Below, piece by piece: positions 33,887 to 46,009 of a stretch of DNA of 64,000 nucleotides (positions are counted from its first letter, which is position 1; the number at the start of each line of letters is the position of its first letter). The stretch is taken from the NCBI GenBank assembly GCA_009809945.1, contig WTPW01001663.1, positions 18,278-82,277 on the forward strand, in the 5' to 3' direction. Position numbers and translations under genes: made by a program. This DNA comes from Gigaspora margarita. Its lineage: Eukaryota > Glomeromycota > Glomeromycetes > Diversisporales > Gigasporaceae. Below the pieces are notes generated by a model that saw nothing but the letters and a program-made list of their open reading frames with translations, did not search any database and was not told where the DNA came from.

Positions 33887-35039
33887 ATATCATCTAACTT
33901 CATTGTGTTCTTAATTCGTTATGATAATCCTAATCTCTTATTTAAAATCGGGTTTTTCTGAAATTTGTTGCTGTTAATTAAATATCTATTTTTCCAAAAT
34001 TTTCTATTTGATGACTTCTAAGTTTCATGTGTAGTCTTTGTTTATTTGTTTACTTTATCTCGATTGATTGTTTGATTGTTATTATTATCAAAAAAGAAAC
34101 ATACTGTGTTTGTTTTGTTTGTTGTACCAAATGATCTACCTTTCCAGATCAGACTAGAATGCCCACTTTTTTCAAAAATTTCTTTAAGTGTTAGGTGACT
34201 TTTTCAACTTTTTTTTCTATCTACTAGTAAATGCCAAAAGAACTTTTATCAAATTGTTGTATATTTATTTTCTCTTACTTCTTTTTTAAGAGGAGACAAA
34301 AAGAAATAAATGTTTATATATGTTTTCTAAATGTGTTATTAATTTTTGTTTAGTTTCTTTTTTGGTTTAGTGGATTAGCGAAAAGGGTTAATTTATACTA
34401 ATACCATTCAACAATAATACCAACAGAAATACACTATAAAATATTAATAAAATAATAAAATAAATAATATAGCTACTTAGCAAATAATACTTCATAAACC
34501 ATATATAATTTCATCTACTAGATTACTAGCAAATAACAGTATTACAAAATGGTGAACTATATACAATATCATTAACAAACAATGATCTGAAAAAATAGTA
34601 ATATCAAATACAACCTACTTGCAAATGATTAAATAATATACAGTACAGGATAGCTAAAAATATCCATGTTTAATTAGTTGGTTTAAAAATGTTATAACTT
34701 CACAAAAAATTATTAAATCAAAAAACCCTCTTTCAAATTGATAGTTTGTAATCTAAACTATATTTTTGAAAGAGGATTTTTTTTATTTTTATTTTTAACA
34801 ATGTTATAATAGTTTAAACTTTGTCTACTTTATATATAAATCAAAAATTTGGTGCTGATCTACATGCATAAGCCAATAAAAACTAATTATTTTTGTGTTA
34901 TATTATTCTAAATTTGGTGCATCTTAGTAAAAAGTGGATGCTTTATAGTGACTTCACCTAAATTTGGCGCCTTTTTAATAATAAAATAAAAAGTGGATAT
35001 CTTTAGCTGTCCTGTACTGTAGCTACAAAAAGAAAACTA
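33887..35039. other. Spacer with A/C-rich repeat and a small hairpin
   Basis: 34396-34650 resembles the CAACAATAATACCAAC family. A hairpin with arms AAACCCTCTTTCAAA and TTTGAAAGAGGATTT lies at 34724-34783. Words like AAATTTGGTGC recur at 34850-34975. No gene was seen. Confidence 0.4.
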
Positions 35040-35270
35040 CATTATCAAATTTATAGTATCAAAATCTTTCGAAAGATCTTGTGAATATGCGAAATTTTTC
35101 GAAAACCTTGCATAACGCAATATATTTTGAAATATATTTCAAAATATTTCAGGTTTCGAAATATTTTGAAAAAGTTTTGAAATATTTTGAAAGTGCATTC
35201 GAAATATTTTTCAAAATATTTTGGATTGAAATAATTCGAAATAATTTCAAAATATTTTAGACCTGTGAAA
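35040..35270. repeat. TTTCGAAATATTTTGAAA palindrome-rich island
   Basis: Dense short palindromes (TCTTTCGAAAGA, AATATTTTGAAATATTT) in drifting copies. Open frames on the minus strand here (CMYFRN and FEIF words) only reflect the repeat. Confidence 0.65.
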
Positions 35271-36469
35271 CTGAGCTGGATCAGTAGATCTGCAATCTGG
35301 ATTATACCAAGGTTGCACTTGACTATATTTTTGAAATACTTCAAAATTTTGTATGATCTATCAAAATTAATCTACAAATTCTATATTACAAGATCAGATT
35401 AGATCTTTTGTTTATAAATTAGATCTTCTATATTGTTTTTTCAATTTTTTTTTTCTTTTGCTTTGTTTACATTGTTTTTTTAGGTTTGTTTTGTTTTTTT
35501 TTGTTTTTATTTTTCGTTTTGTTTTTTTTTTTTTATTTATTTATTTTTTTCATACTTTACAAGAANNNNNNNNCAAGTTGATTTTGCAAGCCAACTCAGA
35601 CTTCTGACACTTTGCAAGAACATCAACAACAATTTCTAAATTTTCAAGAACGATCTTTAGAGAAATGTGAGCACAAGTTTTCACAAGCTTTCGCAAGTTT
35701 TCGCAAGTTTCGCTTTCATTTGACATTTGTTTTTTTGTTTTTGTTTTTTTTTTAAAAATTTTTTTTTATTAATTTATTTTATTCTGGCACTTTGCAAAAA
35801 CACAACTCTTACTTTCTGACACTTTGAAGAAAACCAACCCAGACTTTTTCACCATTTTGCAAACATTAACTTGGCTTTTGGCAATTTCTGAATTGTCAGA
35901 GAAATGGAGATTTGGGGCTTCTTTTATTTTTTTTTATTCAGTTTTTTGTTTTTTCATTTGTTTTTTTTTACTTATTTTTTAATTTTTATTTTATATTCCT
36001 AACTTCTTCAGCACTTTATAAAAAAACAATCTAACTTTTCCAGCACTTTACAAGAACACCACCAAAACAAAAGAAATAGCTGAAGTGAAACGATAGTTAA
36101 CTGGGATTGAGCGAAAATAAGTGTATAGGGCTAGTTTTTTATAGGATTATATGCGATAAAGTGTGAAAATATTTTAAATACTGTTTTTTTTTTCATTTTC
36201 GTTTTTGTTTTTTTTGTTTTTTTTTTGAGTTCATTTTTTTTGTTATTTTTTTCATTTTTTTTTTGTATAATAATATATAATAAAATATGTAATATTGTAT
36301 ATTTAATTTAAAATAAATTTAAAATATATAATATATATGTAATAATAAATAAAAAAATATAAAATTTTATATTAAATTGCGAAACAATGCGAAAATCTGC
36401 GAAAACCTGTGAAAAATCAAAAATTTGCAAAAGCGTGATTATATGAATATGTATATCGTTTATTTATTT
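35271..36469. other. Pyrimidine-rich stretch with long T tracts
   Basis: The plus strand is dominated by T runs with interspersed CACTTTGCAAGAACA-type words repeated at 35608, 35790, 35858 and 36030. The word GCACTTTRCAARAACA suggests a diverged tandem repeat. An 8-base N gap lies at 35566-35573. Confidence 0.45.
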
Positions 36470-36770
36470 TTTAAAAAAATTTTGAAAATTTTGTGAAATA
36501 TTGCAAAATATTGTAATAGTATGCAAAATATTGCCTCCTGCAACCCCAGAGAGGATAATTAGATACAGGGTTGCATTGTTTTTATTTGCCCTATTTTGCA
36601 ATATTTCACAATATATTTTGATATATTTTGAAATTTTTTTCGAAATATTTCGAAAAAAATACATACCGAAATCTTTCGAAAGATTTTAATTATTTCGATA
36701 GATTTTGTATTAATCGCAATTTTTTCAAAAGATTTTGGCATGCAATTTCTTTCGAAAGATTTCGTTTATT
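36470..36770. repeat. Second TTTCGAAA / AATATTTTG palindrome island
   Basis: The same word set as 35040-35270. A less repetitive core, CCTCCTGCAACCCCAGAGAGG, sits between two inverted AAATATTGCAAAATA stretches (36490 and 36595), so this island is itself a fold-back. Confidence 0.6.
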
Positions 36771-36939
36771 TATTTTGCTAATATAGTTAGTAAAAGAAAA
36801 AATTGTAATATACCAAAAAAAAAGTTTATACTTATTAAAATAAAGCACCAATTTTAATTTTACTAACAAATAATAAAATGATAGTTCAAAGTACAACTGT
36901 AAATAAAATTCCTATACTATTATTTATTGTACAATGATT

Positions 36940-37041
36940 AGGGTTGTTAATGGAGCACTCTGTTGACTCCATTTTAATAGTAATACTCTGGAGTATTACT
37001 ATTAAAATGGAATCAACGGAGTGCTCCATTAACAACTCTAA
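36940..37041. repeat. Near-perfect 100-bp hairpin
   Basis: About 50-base arms around TACTCTGGAGTA (centre 36990). The left arm starts TAGGGTTGTTAATGGAGCAC and the right arm ends with its complement (GTGCTCCATTAACAACTCTA). Only a handful of mismatches are present. It is related to 9136-9247. Confidence 0.85.
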
Positions 37042-38668
37042 CAATGATACCAATAATATAGCAACAACAAAAGTGAAATATAAAAAACATGATAGATGCA
37101 CTACGACTAAAACCTAATTATGAACAAAACCAACAATACTAATTATAATATTAATAGCAATACTACAACAATACTAACAACAATACCAGTATTAATACCA
37201 ACAATAGCACTATAAAAAAAATAATCTAGTGATCTAGTTAATATATATAGTAGTAAAAAAAAACAAAGTACTATAAACAAAAAAATTTTTTATACTTATA
37301 TACAGATCCTGCAGGCATATGTAACTGAAAATTTCCTTCCTTTTAGTTAAATATAATATTTTTTTTATAGAATTTTTTAAAGATAATTTCAAATAACTAT
37401 AACAGATCATCGGGTTTTTGAAATAACCCAATGACTAGTCACTAGTTATTTGAATTATTTGAATTATTTTAAATCATTTACAATCACTGTTTTAAACTAA
37501 TATTAACTAAAAATTTATTATATAAGTATATATTATGCTAAAAATTAGTATATATTTTAATTCCTAGTTTTTAATCTATAGACTATATTAATAAAAAATA
37601 TTTTAAAATTTTATAACAATTTTATTATATAACACTAAATCACACTACTGGTTTTCAATATCAGTATATGGTGTAATATAAAGATCAATATCATTAAAAA
37701 TAAACAAAAAAAAACTAAACAAAATTAAATTTTAATAGATATTAATTTAGAGTTAATAGTTAGAGGTTAGAGTAAGGCATAGTATATAGTAAAATTTTGT
37801 AAGAATTTTTTTTTTTTTTTTAAAAAAGTTGGTTTTATAAATAAAATTTTAAATTAGAAAATATTTTTTTAAAATAACAAAAATTTTATATTACACTAGA
37901 TCTTTATGTTACACTGTATTTAAAAATTTTAATTAGTAAAAATTATTGTGGTGTTGAGCACTAGTGGTACGATACAGTAAAACTATTTTATTATATATAC
38001 AAAATATAATCAGGTTTATTTTTTTTATATAAAAAATACTAATTTATATACAATATTTGTAGCCTGATATTATAATATATGCTTTCCTAAAAGATATATA
38101 AAAAGATATATTTAAAATAACAATAATTAAACAAAATATTATTTATAAGAAAAAAACTAAATTTACCCTTAGGGTTTGCTACCCGGTTACACAAACTACA
38201 AAATTTTTATTCATAGGGTCAAATACCCAGTTACAAAAATAACAATATTTAACTATGTTACAGAATTAAATTTTTGTATTTGTTAGTTTAGGGTTAGGGT
38301 AAGCACCCCAAAATTAGAGTTAGAATTTGGCAGTTATATAGTAAAATCGCTTAAAGAAAACTTTTTGTTAGAGTACGAAAGGTGGTTTTCTATGCAAATT
38401 TTGAGCAATAAGCAATTTTTAATAAAATGAATATTTGTTTTGCAATTTTGGATCGTGTTACATTACACAAGATCCTAAAATCTAATTGGTTTGCTGTGCG
38501 GGTACAAATAGAAATTCTCTATTTATAAATATTTTTAACTTGCTATATTAATAAGTATTGTATCACTGTTAATGAGACAACCTAGATATATTATACAGTA
38601 GTATAAATTTTAAACTATCTTCTACATGATTTATAATTTTATTAATATTTAAAAGAGTTAAATATATA
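37042..38668. other. AT-rich repeat-derived spacer
   Basis: 37045-37215 is an AACAATACTAATA-type A/C-rich stretch. GTTTAGGGTTAGGG at 38284-38297 is telomere-like. It directly precedes a block shared with 8766-8890 (CTTTTTGTTAGAG). No gene was seen. Confidence 0.45.
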
Positions 38669-38907
38669 GGTAATGGACTAGGAAAACCACCGTTTGAAGA
38701 GAAGGTTTGAGTTTTGTAATTAATGGTTATGTTACACGGATTTTCAATTCCGAATTTTTAGAAATGATCACAGTTGATTCGCTCGAGTTAAATCAATATA
38801 GAAAAAAATTGGATTGTGTATAAAACAAGAGCAAATACTTCAGTTTGAATCAAAAATCTCAATATTTGTCAGAAAATATCAAACGGTGGTTTTCCTAGTC
38901 CATTACC
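38669..38907. mobile_element. MITE with perfect 29-bp terminal repeats, 239 bp
   Basis: The ends GGTAATGGACTAGGAAAACC plus nine more bases (38669-38697) are exactly inverted at 38879-38907. ATAT flanks each side in near-symmetrical context. It is noncoding. The perfect ends suggest recent activity. The superfamily is not determined. Confidence 0.85.
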
Positions 38908-38909
38908 CA

Positions 38910-39393
38910 TATAACATCTTCCGTCCGTCAACACCAGCCAATCAGAGCTATCAATTTTGGCTATCCTCAAAATTATCATTCATATAGGATTTTTTGATAA
39001 TGAAATCGGAATTGATTTCAGATCTTAAAAATACCTTTGATAAAAATTTATATACTGAATAATTATGCTATTCGCAGATATGAAGCATTTTATTGCAATA
39101 AATGATGTTAACTATTGATATTGTAAAGAAATTTGAGTTAAAACAAATAAAAACTATCATTTATTATATTAAATTTACAAATAAATAATGCTTTAGATTA
39201 TTTTATATTAAATTTTATAAATATTTATTTATTAATAATTTTAATAATTTTAATATAATAAATATTTACAATTTTTATATTACTTATATTATACGTAATA
39301 ATTTAAATGTGGCGCATAGTGACACGTGTGGAGCTAATATATAATTATTATTATACAAAAAATCTAGAAAATAATTTTGTAAAATATTTTAGC
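38910..39393. other. AT-rich spacer
   Basis: No gene or repeat end was seen. Confidence 0.45.
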
Positions 39394-39395
39394 TA

Positions 39396-39728
39396 CAGTC
39401 AAACCTCTTTAAGTGCACCTTCTATAAGTGCACACACTCTCTAAACGCATACTCTTTGTTTAGTCCCAAGCTTGGGATGCTCACACCTTCTACGTACTCT
39501 GCACATGCATAAGATTTTGCAGCCCGGACTTATGCGTTATCCATAAGTGCATAAACATTTGTTAATAAAAAAAGTAAATTCTCGGAAATGTAGACAATGA
39601 ATAAACATGAAAGATTATCGGAAAAATCCGGTATTATACTAAATAATACTGGTTCTACAAATGCACGCTCTCTCTAGGTGCACATTTTACTTCGGTCCCA
39701 AGCGCGTGCACTTGGAGAGGTTTGACTG
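39396..39728. mobile_element. pogo/Tigger-type MITE, 333 bp
   Basis: CAGTCAAACCTC at the left and GAGGTTTGACTG at the right are perfect pogo/Tigger termini, flanked by the TA duplication (39394-39395 and 39729-39730). Sub-terminal TAAGTGCAC and GGTGCACATTT words are also partly inverted. It is noncoding. Confidence 0.9.
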
Positions 39729-39730
39729 TA

Positions 39731-40622
39731 AATATATTTTTTAATATTTAATAATCCTGTCAAAAAAAATCGGTAGTCTTGTGATATCGAAGCTCCAATA
39801 CCATACTACACAACTGATTTAGCAGTGATTTAGCTATCGGAACCCCCTAATTTTCTAACAGGGTCACTTGTCCTAGTGTTACTATCCGCTGGCTAATCAA
39901 ATTTCGAGATCGGGTATAATGCACATACTAATGTTCCTTATGAAACTACATATGCACTAACAAGTTTCTCTTTTTTTTTTTTTGCGAAATTTTAATATAT
40001 ACCATAGCCTTTTAAATCTAATCTAATAACGAAAACCTAACTTAATCTCAGCGAAATTTTTTAAACTGGAATGCTAGGATTTTATAATATTCGAAAGCAA
40101 ATACACAAACCTAAAATGGAGAACTCGTAAAATGTTTAAAGCCAAATAATGTGTGTATTAGTCTTTTGATATTTGGCTTCCTTTTATTAAGTTTCGCCGA
40201 AAATAAAAAAAAAAAAAAAAAAAAAAACCAAATCCGTATCAAGTAATTAAGATTGTGTAGCACAAATTTAAACTGCATTATTAATAACTGGCTCCGTGAA
40301 TTAATAAAATTTTATATCCAAATAAATCCATATTTTTTTTTTTTTTTTTATATAAATTTTACAATCAAATCCATATTTTTACAGGTTTAAAAAATTATGT
40401 CCATATTGATACTTTTACAATACCAAAATTTTCCGGGTCTCTGATGAAAGGGTCGTATGACCACGTGACTTCAGATGTGTTAATAAAGTAAATAAATAGT
40501 AATCTACTCTTGTTGCATTACGTGATCACAGACACGTGGATGAGTAAATTTTTATAGATTATTAGATTAGTATATTATAGGCACTATGCCCGACACGCGC
40601 GACAAACGTCTGAAAATTTATA
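39731..40622. other. Spacer downstream of the minus-strand gene
   Basis: Contains T and A homopolymer runs (39970 and 40208) and a GC-richer patch, CCGACACGCGCGACAAACG, near 40588 in the probable 3' untranslated region of the next gene. No gene was seen. Confidence 0.45.
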
Positions 40623-43114
40623 TTATATATCGATTTGAGTAAACACGATCCCCCGCTCATCTCTCCATTTGTTCACCATCTCCTGTGCAAAAACCAATGT
40701 AGCTTTAAGATCAGTATTAATCTTTAAATCCCGCTTTCCCAACTGGCTTTTTGATTCTTCAAAAGTTTGATGAATCTTTGCCACCTGTTTCTTCATTGAT
40801 TCTAAGCAACTAAAAATATATAAAAGTATATTGTTAAATGAGAAATTCAAATATAAAAAATTCTTATAAAAACTTACTTCAAATATTCTTCATAGGCTTT
40901 CTTAGAATTTAAAACCGATGAATCTGAAGCTGATGAATCGTTTATATAAGCATTTAGGAGGTTATTCTCAACCTGATGGAAACGATTTTGTTCAAGTTGC
41001 CAATGTTTAAATAGGATAACTGCTTTGACAAACTTGACAAGACCTGCTAAAGGAGTCTCGTTTCCTTGTTTTTCAATTGTGGCTCGGATAAAATCGAATA
41101 ATTTCTCTAAATTAAGATACTTAAAATTATATGAGTAACCGTTCTTATCAGCTTCATGTTGGTGAAAAACAGCTTCGGTATAGCGCAGAAAGGATTCCAG
41201 ATAATCGGACACTTTTTCCAATGGTGATCGTTTTTCTGTATCTTTTTCAGCTCGATGTTTATATGCGCGACCTTTGGCACTTTTACTTTCAAATAGGGTA
41301 TGATGAAATAGAGCCATGTCTGATCGATCCTCATCATTCCCAGGTTCTTGATTTTGTGAGTTTATTGAATCATTCTGTATATTTATTGGATCTGTTTGAA
41401 CTTCGATTGATCTCATATTAAAATAAGAATAATCTGTTTGAGCACCATTGATTTGAACGGTTATGACAGGAGATTGAACACCAATTGAACGTTGTTCTAT
41501 TGTGGATTGTCCAGGGTTTTGTGGTTTAAACGTATCATCAAAATCCATTATATCGGTTTGCTGAGAGCTTGACTCAGATGAACTTTTTGCAGATTTACGT
41601 TTTCCGTTACGAGAAATATCCTGATAATCTCGAATTTTAGTTGACTTCATTCCTTTTGTTGAACCACTTTCCAAGGGTTTCACACCTTTATTTCCATAAT
41701 CAGGTACATCAGAATTAACCTCAGCTATCTGCGATTTTCCATTCTTCGAATGTTTTTGTTGTGATGACCAAGAATTTTCATGGTGTGATGCAGTAGGATG
41801 ATTATCACCTGACTTTGAATCCTGTTTTCTTGGTGGGATCTTCAATTTAACTATTAATTGTTTAACTGGTTTTTGAAGATCATTGTTGATAGGATTATTT
41901 GTGGTAGGCGGATCTCCTAAAGTTTTTTCGTCATCATTCGTAAATTCTCGATCAGTTATAATGATATCTTTGTTATAGTTACGTTTATAACCCGCGACCT
42001 TTGATACTTTCGGATTTTTTGTGATTGGTAACTTTTTGGGAGGGCGTTTTGTTGCCACTTCCTTGCCTTTGTTTCTCTTCTTGATCTCAACATCGTCCAA
42101 GGTAGGTATTGTGATAGAAGCTTTTCTCTTCTTTCGCGTTTCATAAAATTTCTAATTATTAAATTTTTTTTTTTTTTTTTATATAATAATCAAAAGTTTT
42201 TATTCAATTCTTTTAAATATTTTATTTTTTGATAAATATATAAATTTAATGAAAAAATTTGTTATTACCTCCAACACGCTTTTAGCATCATCTCTCGTAA
42301 ATTCCCTTTTTCCAGAATCTATATTTGCTTTTCCGTTTGATAAAGGATCTTTTCTATTCATTTTATTCGATGCAGAAGTGCTCGGATTATCCGTGTTAGA
42401 TTTCATAGTTTTCGGTGTGCTAAACCATCAGAAAACCACCATAATTAATCATCATACGATGATGAAAAATTTATGAAGGATCATTATCGTGGTGTTTTTT
42501 TTTTTTATTCACCTCACATGTTCTGCTTCCTCCATTGATTTGTTAATACTAGAACTATCATACGGATGTTGTTTTGAAAGCCTTTAAATTTAGGGGGAAA
42601 AAAATGTATTCTATTAAGTACTTAATACTACATATAATTCAATAAATAATCAGTGTCACAATAGAACATCAAACAGATCTCGACATTGATGTCATTATTA
42701 GAATATCGATATTGTTACACACCCCTCAAGAAAGTCAAGATAAGAAATACTTTTTGAAGACTTCGAGGAAGCAGTATTGTTAGGAGGTTTATCTGAACCA
42801 ACTGGAACCTGTTTATTAGATGCAACTTGCGTAGCATTTTTTTGTTGAGCCGAAGGAGGTGGAGGTTGAGACAGATATTGTCGCTGTTTTTGTGTTGGTG
42901 GTGGTGCCCTTACCAAGTAACTACACCACTCGTCAAAAGGAATTTCGTAATTGCCTAGTGGCATTGGTCCCCTTGGTTGAGAATGAGGACCATTTGGAAA
43001 ACTGTTTCGGAACTCTTCAATTGCGGGTTGGATTTTTTGTTCAAAGTTTAGATAAAACTCTAACTCTTTATCTAACTTTTTCTTTAGCTCTTTTTGTTCG
43101 TCAGGACTAGTCAT
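40623..43114 (-). CDS. Low-complexity nuclear-type protein with AF4/FMR2-like C-terminal helical region, 690 aa
   Basis: Five exons join in frame: 43114-42723, 42581-42513, 42419-42269, 42151-40878 and 40809-40623 (2,073 bases, 690 codons plus stop). All four introns are GT-AG. Residues 1-70 hold a charged helix then PMPLGNYEIPFDEW; residues 70-130 are Pro/Gln/Ser-rich. Residues about 150-500 are low-complexity and rich in Lys, Ser, Asn and Gln, with basic patches (KKRNKGKEVATKRPPKK) that would serve as nuclear signals. The last 200 residues are predicted helical: KHRAE..., VSDYLESFLRYTEAVF, YLNLEKLFDFIRATIEK, LVKFVKAVILFKHWQLEQNR and a final helix before the stop. This order resembles the C-terminal homology domain of AF4/FMR2 scaffold proteins of the super elongation complex, but only by eye. 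An alternative is a lineage-specific protein. It shares a 516-bp upstream region with the divergent NAD kinase. Confidence 0.85.
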
Positions 43115-43630
43115 GCTTCATAGATCGTTGAAGAAAACAAAGGGATCTTATTAGCCACGTAACTTTCAAAAAAAAAAGTATCAAAAATGTAAAGAATAGT
43201 ATAGATTTTTAAAATGAATCTAATAATATATAATTATATAAACATATATGTTACGTAGATTTTCTTTGAAGTTGAATTTATATATTTCGAAAGTGACACT
43301 GTACAACCGCATGACCTAACTGTCATAATCGAAGAGAAAAATAACTTAAACATTGACAAGCCACGGGTCGGAGTTTGAGCGCTTGCAGGTATAAATCATG
43401 TGTGGCACGCTCTCTCATGCACAAAAGTTTATTTATTTCGTCATTCGCTGATTATATCTCTGTTTATTTTGCATTTATCATTATTATCATTCTGTCAAGT
43501 GAGCGACAAATGATGCAGTATTCAAATGTACCGTAATATCAAATCGAATTTTAAAATTTTAATTGACTAAACATCAATCAAAATGTTTGAAATTAACATT
43601 ATTATTATTATTATTATTATATTTTTTTAG
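43115..43630. promoter_or_regulatory. Shared upstream region of two divergent genes
   Basis: This is the 516-bp interval between the ATG of the minus-strand gene (43114) and the ATG of the NAD kinase (43631). It is less AT-biased near 43280-43440 and ends in an (ATT)n tract (43600-43620) just before the kinase start. The TTTTTTAG before the ATG at 43631 could also be a splice acceptor of an upstream noncoding exon. No defined factor site was recognised. Confidence 0.5.
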
Positions 43631-45943
43631 ATGCGGCCAAATTTGATTTATGCAATATCAACATTTCGTAAAATATATAGAAATCAATTTATTATGAGAA
43701 TTAATTTATCTTCTCAAAACCATAAAAAAATTTTTCACAACCGCATGCATTCAACTACAACGAACCTGCCAAATAAGGTTCAATTTTTGTTGGAACAAGT
43801 TGGAGACTTAACACGTAATCATACATATTTACTCTTTTTTTTTTTTTTTCTTTTTTTTAATATTTCAATATTTTTGATTTTACATTTATTGTTTATAGAA
43901 TTGAACGTAACAGATCGAAAACAGTTGAAAGAGACAGCTATAATAACAGATATTCAACAAACGATTGGATCGACATATGGGTTTGCTATTACTGTCTAAC
44001 AATCTAACAATCTAACAATCTAATAACTTTTTTAAAGAATCTCAACATTTTTTCTTTAGAGGTAATTACAAACTAAAATGGGTACAGCAACCTCGTTCAG
44101 TTTTTGTTGTTAAAAAATCATCGAGCGAATCAACAGAGAAAACATTTGTGGAATTAATAAAGTAAGGAATGAAAATTGGATAATATTAATTGTTATTTCA
44201 TCAAAAAAAATATATATATATATTTGATTTCCTTTGACATTAGTTGGCTACACGATAAATATCCTCAAATTAATATTATAATCGAACGAGAAATTGCAAA
44301 AGAATTTCAAAATAGATTGCCATTTGTATATATAATACCTGAAGGTAGATCTTTGTACACGATATTCTGTGAAAATATAATTGCGTTAATTTTACAACTT
44401 TTTAAGATATGTAATAGGGCAAAAAGATGAATATACACGAGTCGTGGATTTTGTTATCACTTTGGGAGGTGATGGTACCATATTACATGTATCTTCACAA
44501 TTCGATCATTCCGTTCCACCTATTATCTCATTTTCGATGGGAACTCTTGGTTTTTTATTACCATTTCGTATCCATCTTCCATATTTTATTTATTACACAT
44601 AAAAGTTTATAAAAGTTTATATATTCTTTGACCATTACCTATGCTCGATCGTATCGATTAGATATTCGACAATATGAATCAGCACTAGAATCTTTGATCA
44701 AAGGTGATGTTTCCTTGTTACTACGAATGAGATTGACTTGTTCAATTTGGAATGCAGAAAGAAAGAGAACTGTGTGGAATGATCAAAAAATTGGTATTTC
44801 ATTATTTCAATGTTTTCAATGTTCTTATCGATATTTATTAAAAACCATCATAATTTGTTTAATATATTGTATGGTTAGGACATTTACAAGCCATGAATGA
44901 AATAAACTTACATAGAGGACGATTTCCGCATTTAACAGCAATTAATTGTTTTGTTGATGAACAATTCCTAACTAATGCAGTGGTATTTTCTCGAAATAAT
45001 TTATTTACATTTATTATTATTACTTTAAAAATAACTGATTATGCAACAATCTCCTATCAGGCGGACGGTTTGATCGCTGCTACACCTACTGGTTCAACAG
45101 CATATTCATTATCTGCTGGCACGTATTTATAAATATTTAATAACATTTGATCATTTAACAATGTATAAACGTTTTGCGATAGCCTATACGAAATAGTTAT
45201 CATACATGGTTATTGTAGTTAAATATTTATAAGAGTTTTTGTGAACATTTTTCATCAACTTCAAAAAATATGATCACTAAAAGTATTTTAATTATATACT
45301 AAGGCCAATTAAATCGAACATTGATGAAACCGTTCACAAAGACGTTCTAGTTCTCCATTTGTGCGAGTCATAAACATAAAATTTTAGTAAACAAACAATA
45401 ACAAAGTTTACGTCATAGGTGGTCCAATTATACATCCATCCGTACAAAGTATTCTCTTAACACCGATATGTCCACGATCATTGTCATTTCGGCCGATTTC
45501 GTTACCGCCAGCCGCGAAAATCAAAATGGAGGTATCTATTTAAAGTAATTTAAAGTAATAATTCAACTTTTCCTATTTTAGATCAATGTTGATAAACAAA
45601 ATACATATACATAAAAGATTAGTGAGGAAAGTCGTTCACCATTAGAAGTAAATGTTGACGGTAGAGTAATATGTATGTTAGATAAAGGAGATTTTTTAGA
45701 GGTAAAACACGTGTTTTATGTCTATATAAAAGTCAATTATTTATTGATATCAAAGATTATTTATTTATTTATTTATCTATCTATCTATTTATTTATTTAC
45801 TAAAAAAGGTAGAAATGTCACCGTATCCAATTCCGTGTGTTAACCGCGTTGGTGAGGGCGTGGATTGGGTTAAAGATATTAACGAGTTGTTAAAATGGAA
45901 TCAGAATTTTGTGAATAAGCAGCTACTTACTCATTGGTGGTGA
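43631..45943 (+). CDS. Mitochondrial NAD(H) kinase (POS5-like), 414 aa
   Basis: Phosphorylates NAD(H) to NADP(H) with ATP, supplying mitochondrial NADPH. Eleven exons join in frame: 43631-43814, 43899-43980, 44060-44161, 44244-44344, 44418-44567, 44662-44793, 44879-44982, 45061-45118, 45419-45531, 45618-45701 and 45809-45943 (1,245 bases). Residues 1-50 are basic and Ser/Asn-rich without acidic residues, as in a mitochondrial presequence. The ATP/NAD-kinase fold shows GGDGT at residues 173-177, then [19 protein letters not shown] (256-264) and [20 protein letters not shown] (287-306), the family's defining segments. [13 protein letters not shown] and VDGR follow, and the C-terminus has PIPCVNR and [12 protein letters not shown]. 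The length equals what I recall for yeast Pos5 (414 aa). Intron 8 (45119-45418, 300 bp) begins GC instead of GT; the join is forced by the invariant SAGG motif. The start could also be the in-frame ATG near 43694. Confidence 0.95.
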
Positions 45944-46000
45944 AATCTGTGGTGAATATAATGAATACCACAATATAACAGATAATAGATATAATGTCTA

Positions 46001-46006
46001 AATAAA
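46001..46006 (+). terminator. Putative polyadenylation signal of the NAD kinase gene
   Basis: AATAAA 58 bases after the stop codon, followed by a T-rich stretch. Confidence 0.5.
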
Positions 46007-46009
46007 CTC

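Noticed and set aside
35051-36741. Several open frames rich in Phe, Lys and Ile on both strands
   Set aside because: They are translations of TTTCGAAA / AATATTTTG repeats.
41131-43110. Plus-strand open frames opposite the 690-aa gene
   Set aside because: They are antisense shadows of a fully spliced minus-strand coding sequence.
45061-45132. NAD kinase reading through 45118 to the stop at 45130
   Set aside because: That would end the protein inside the conserved substrate-binding motif, while the next exons continue the family sequence in frame after a GC-AG intron.
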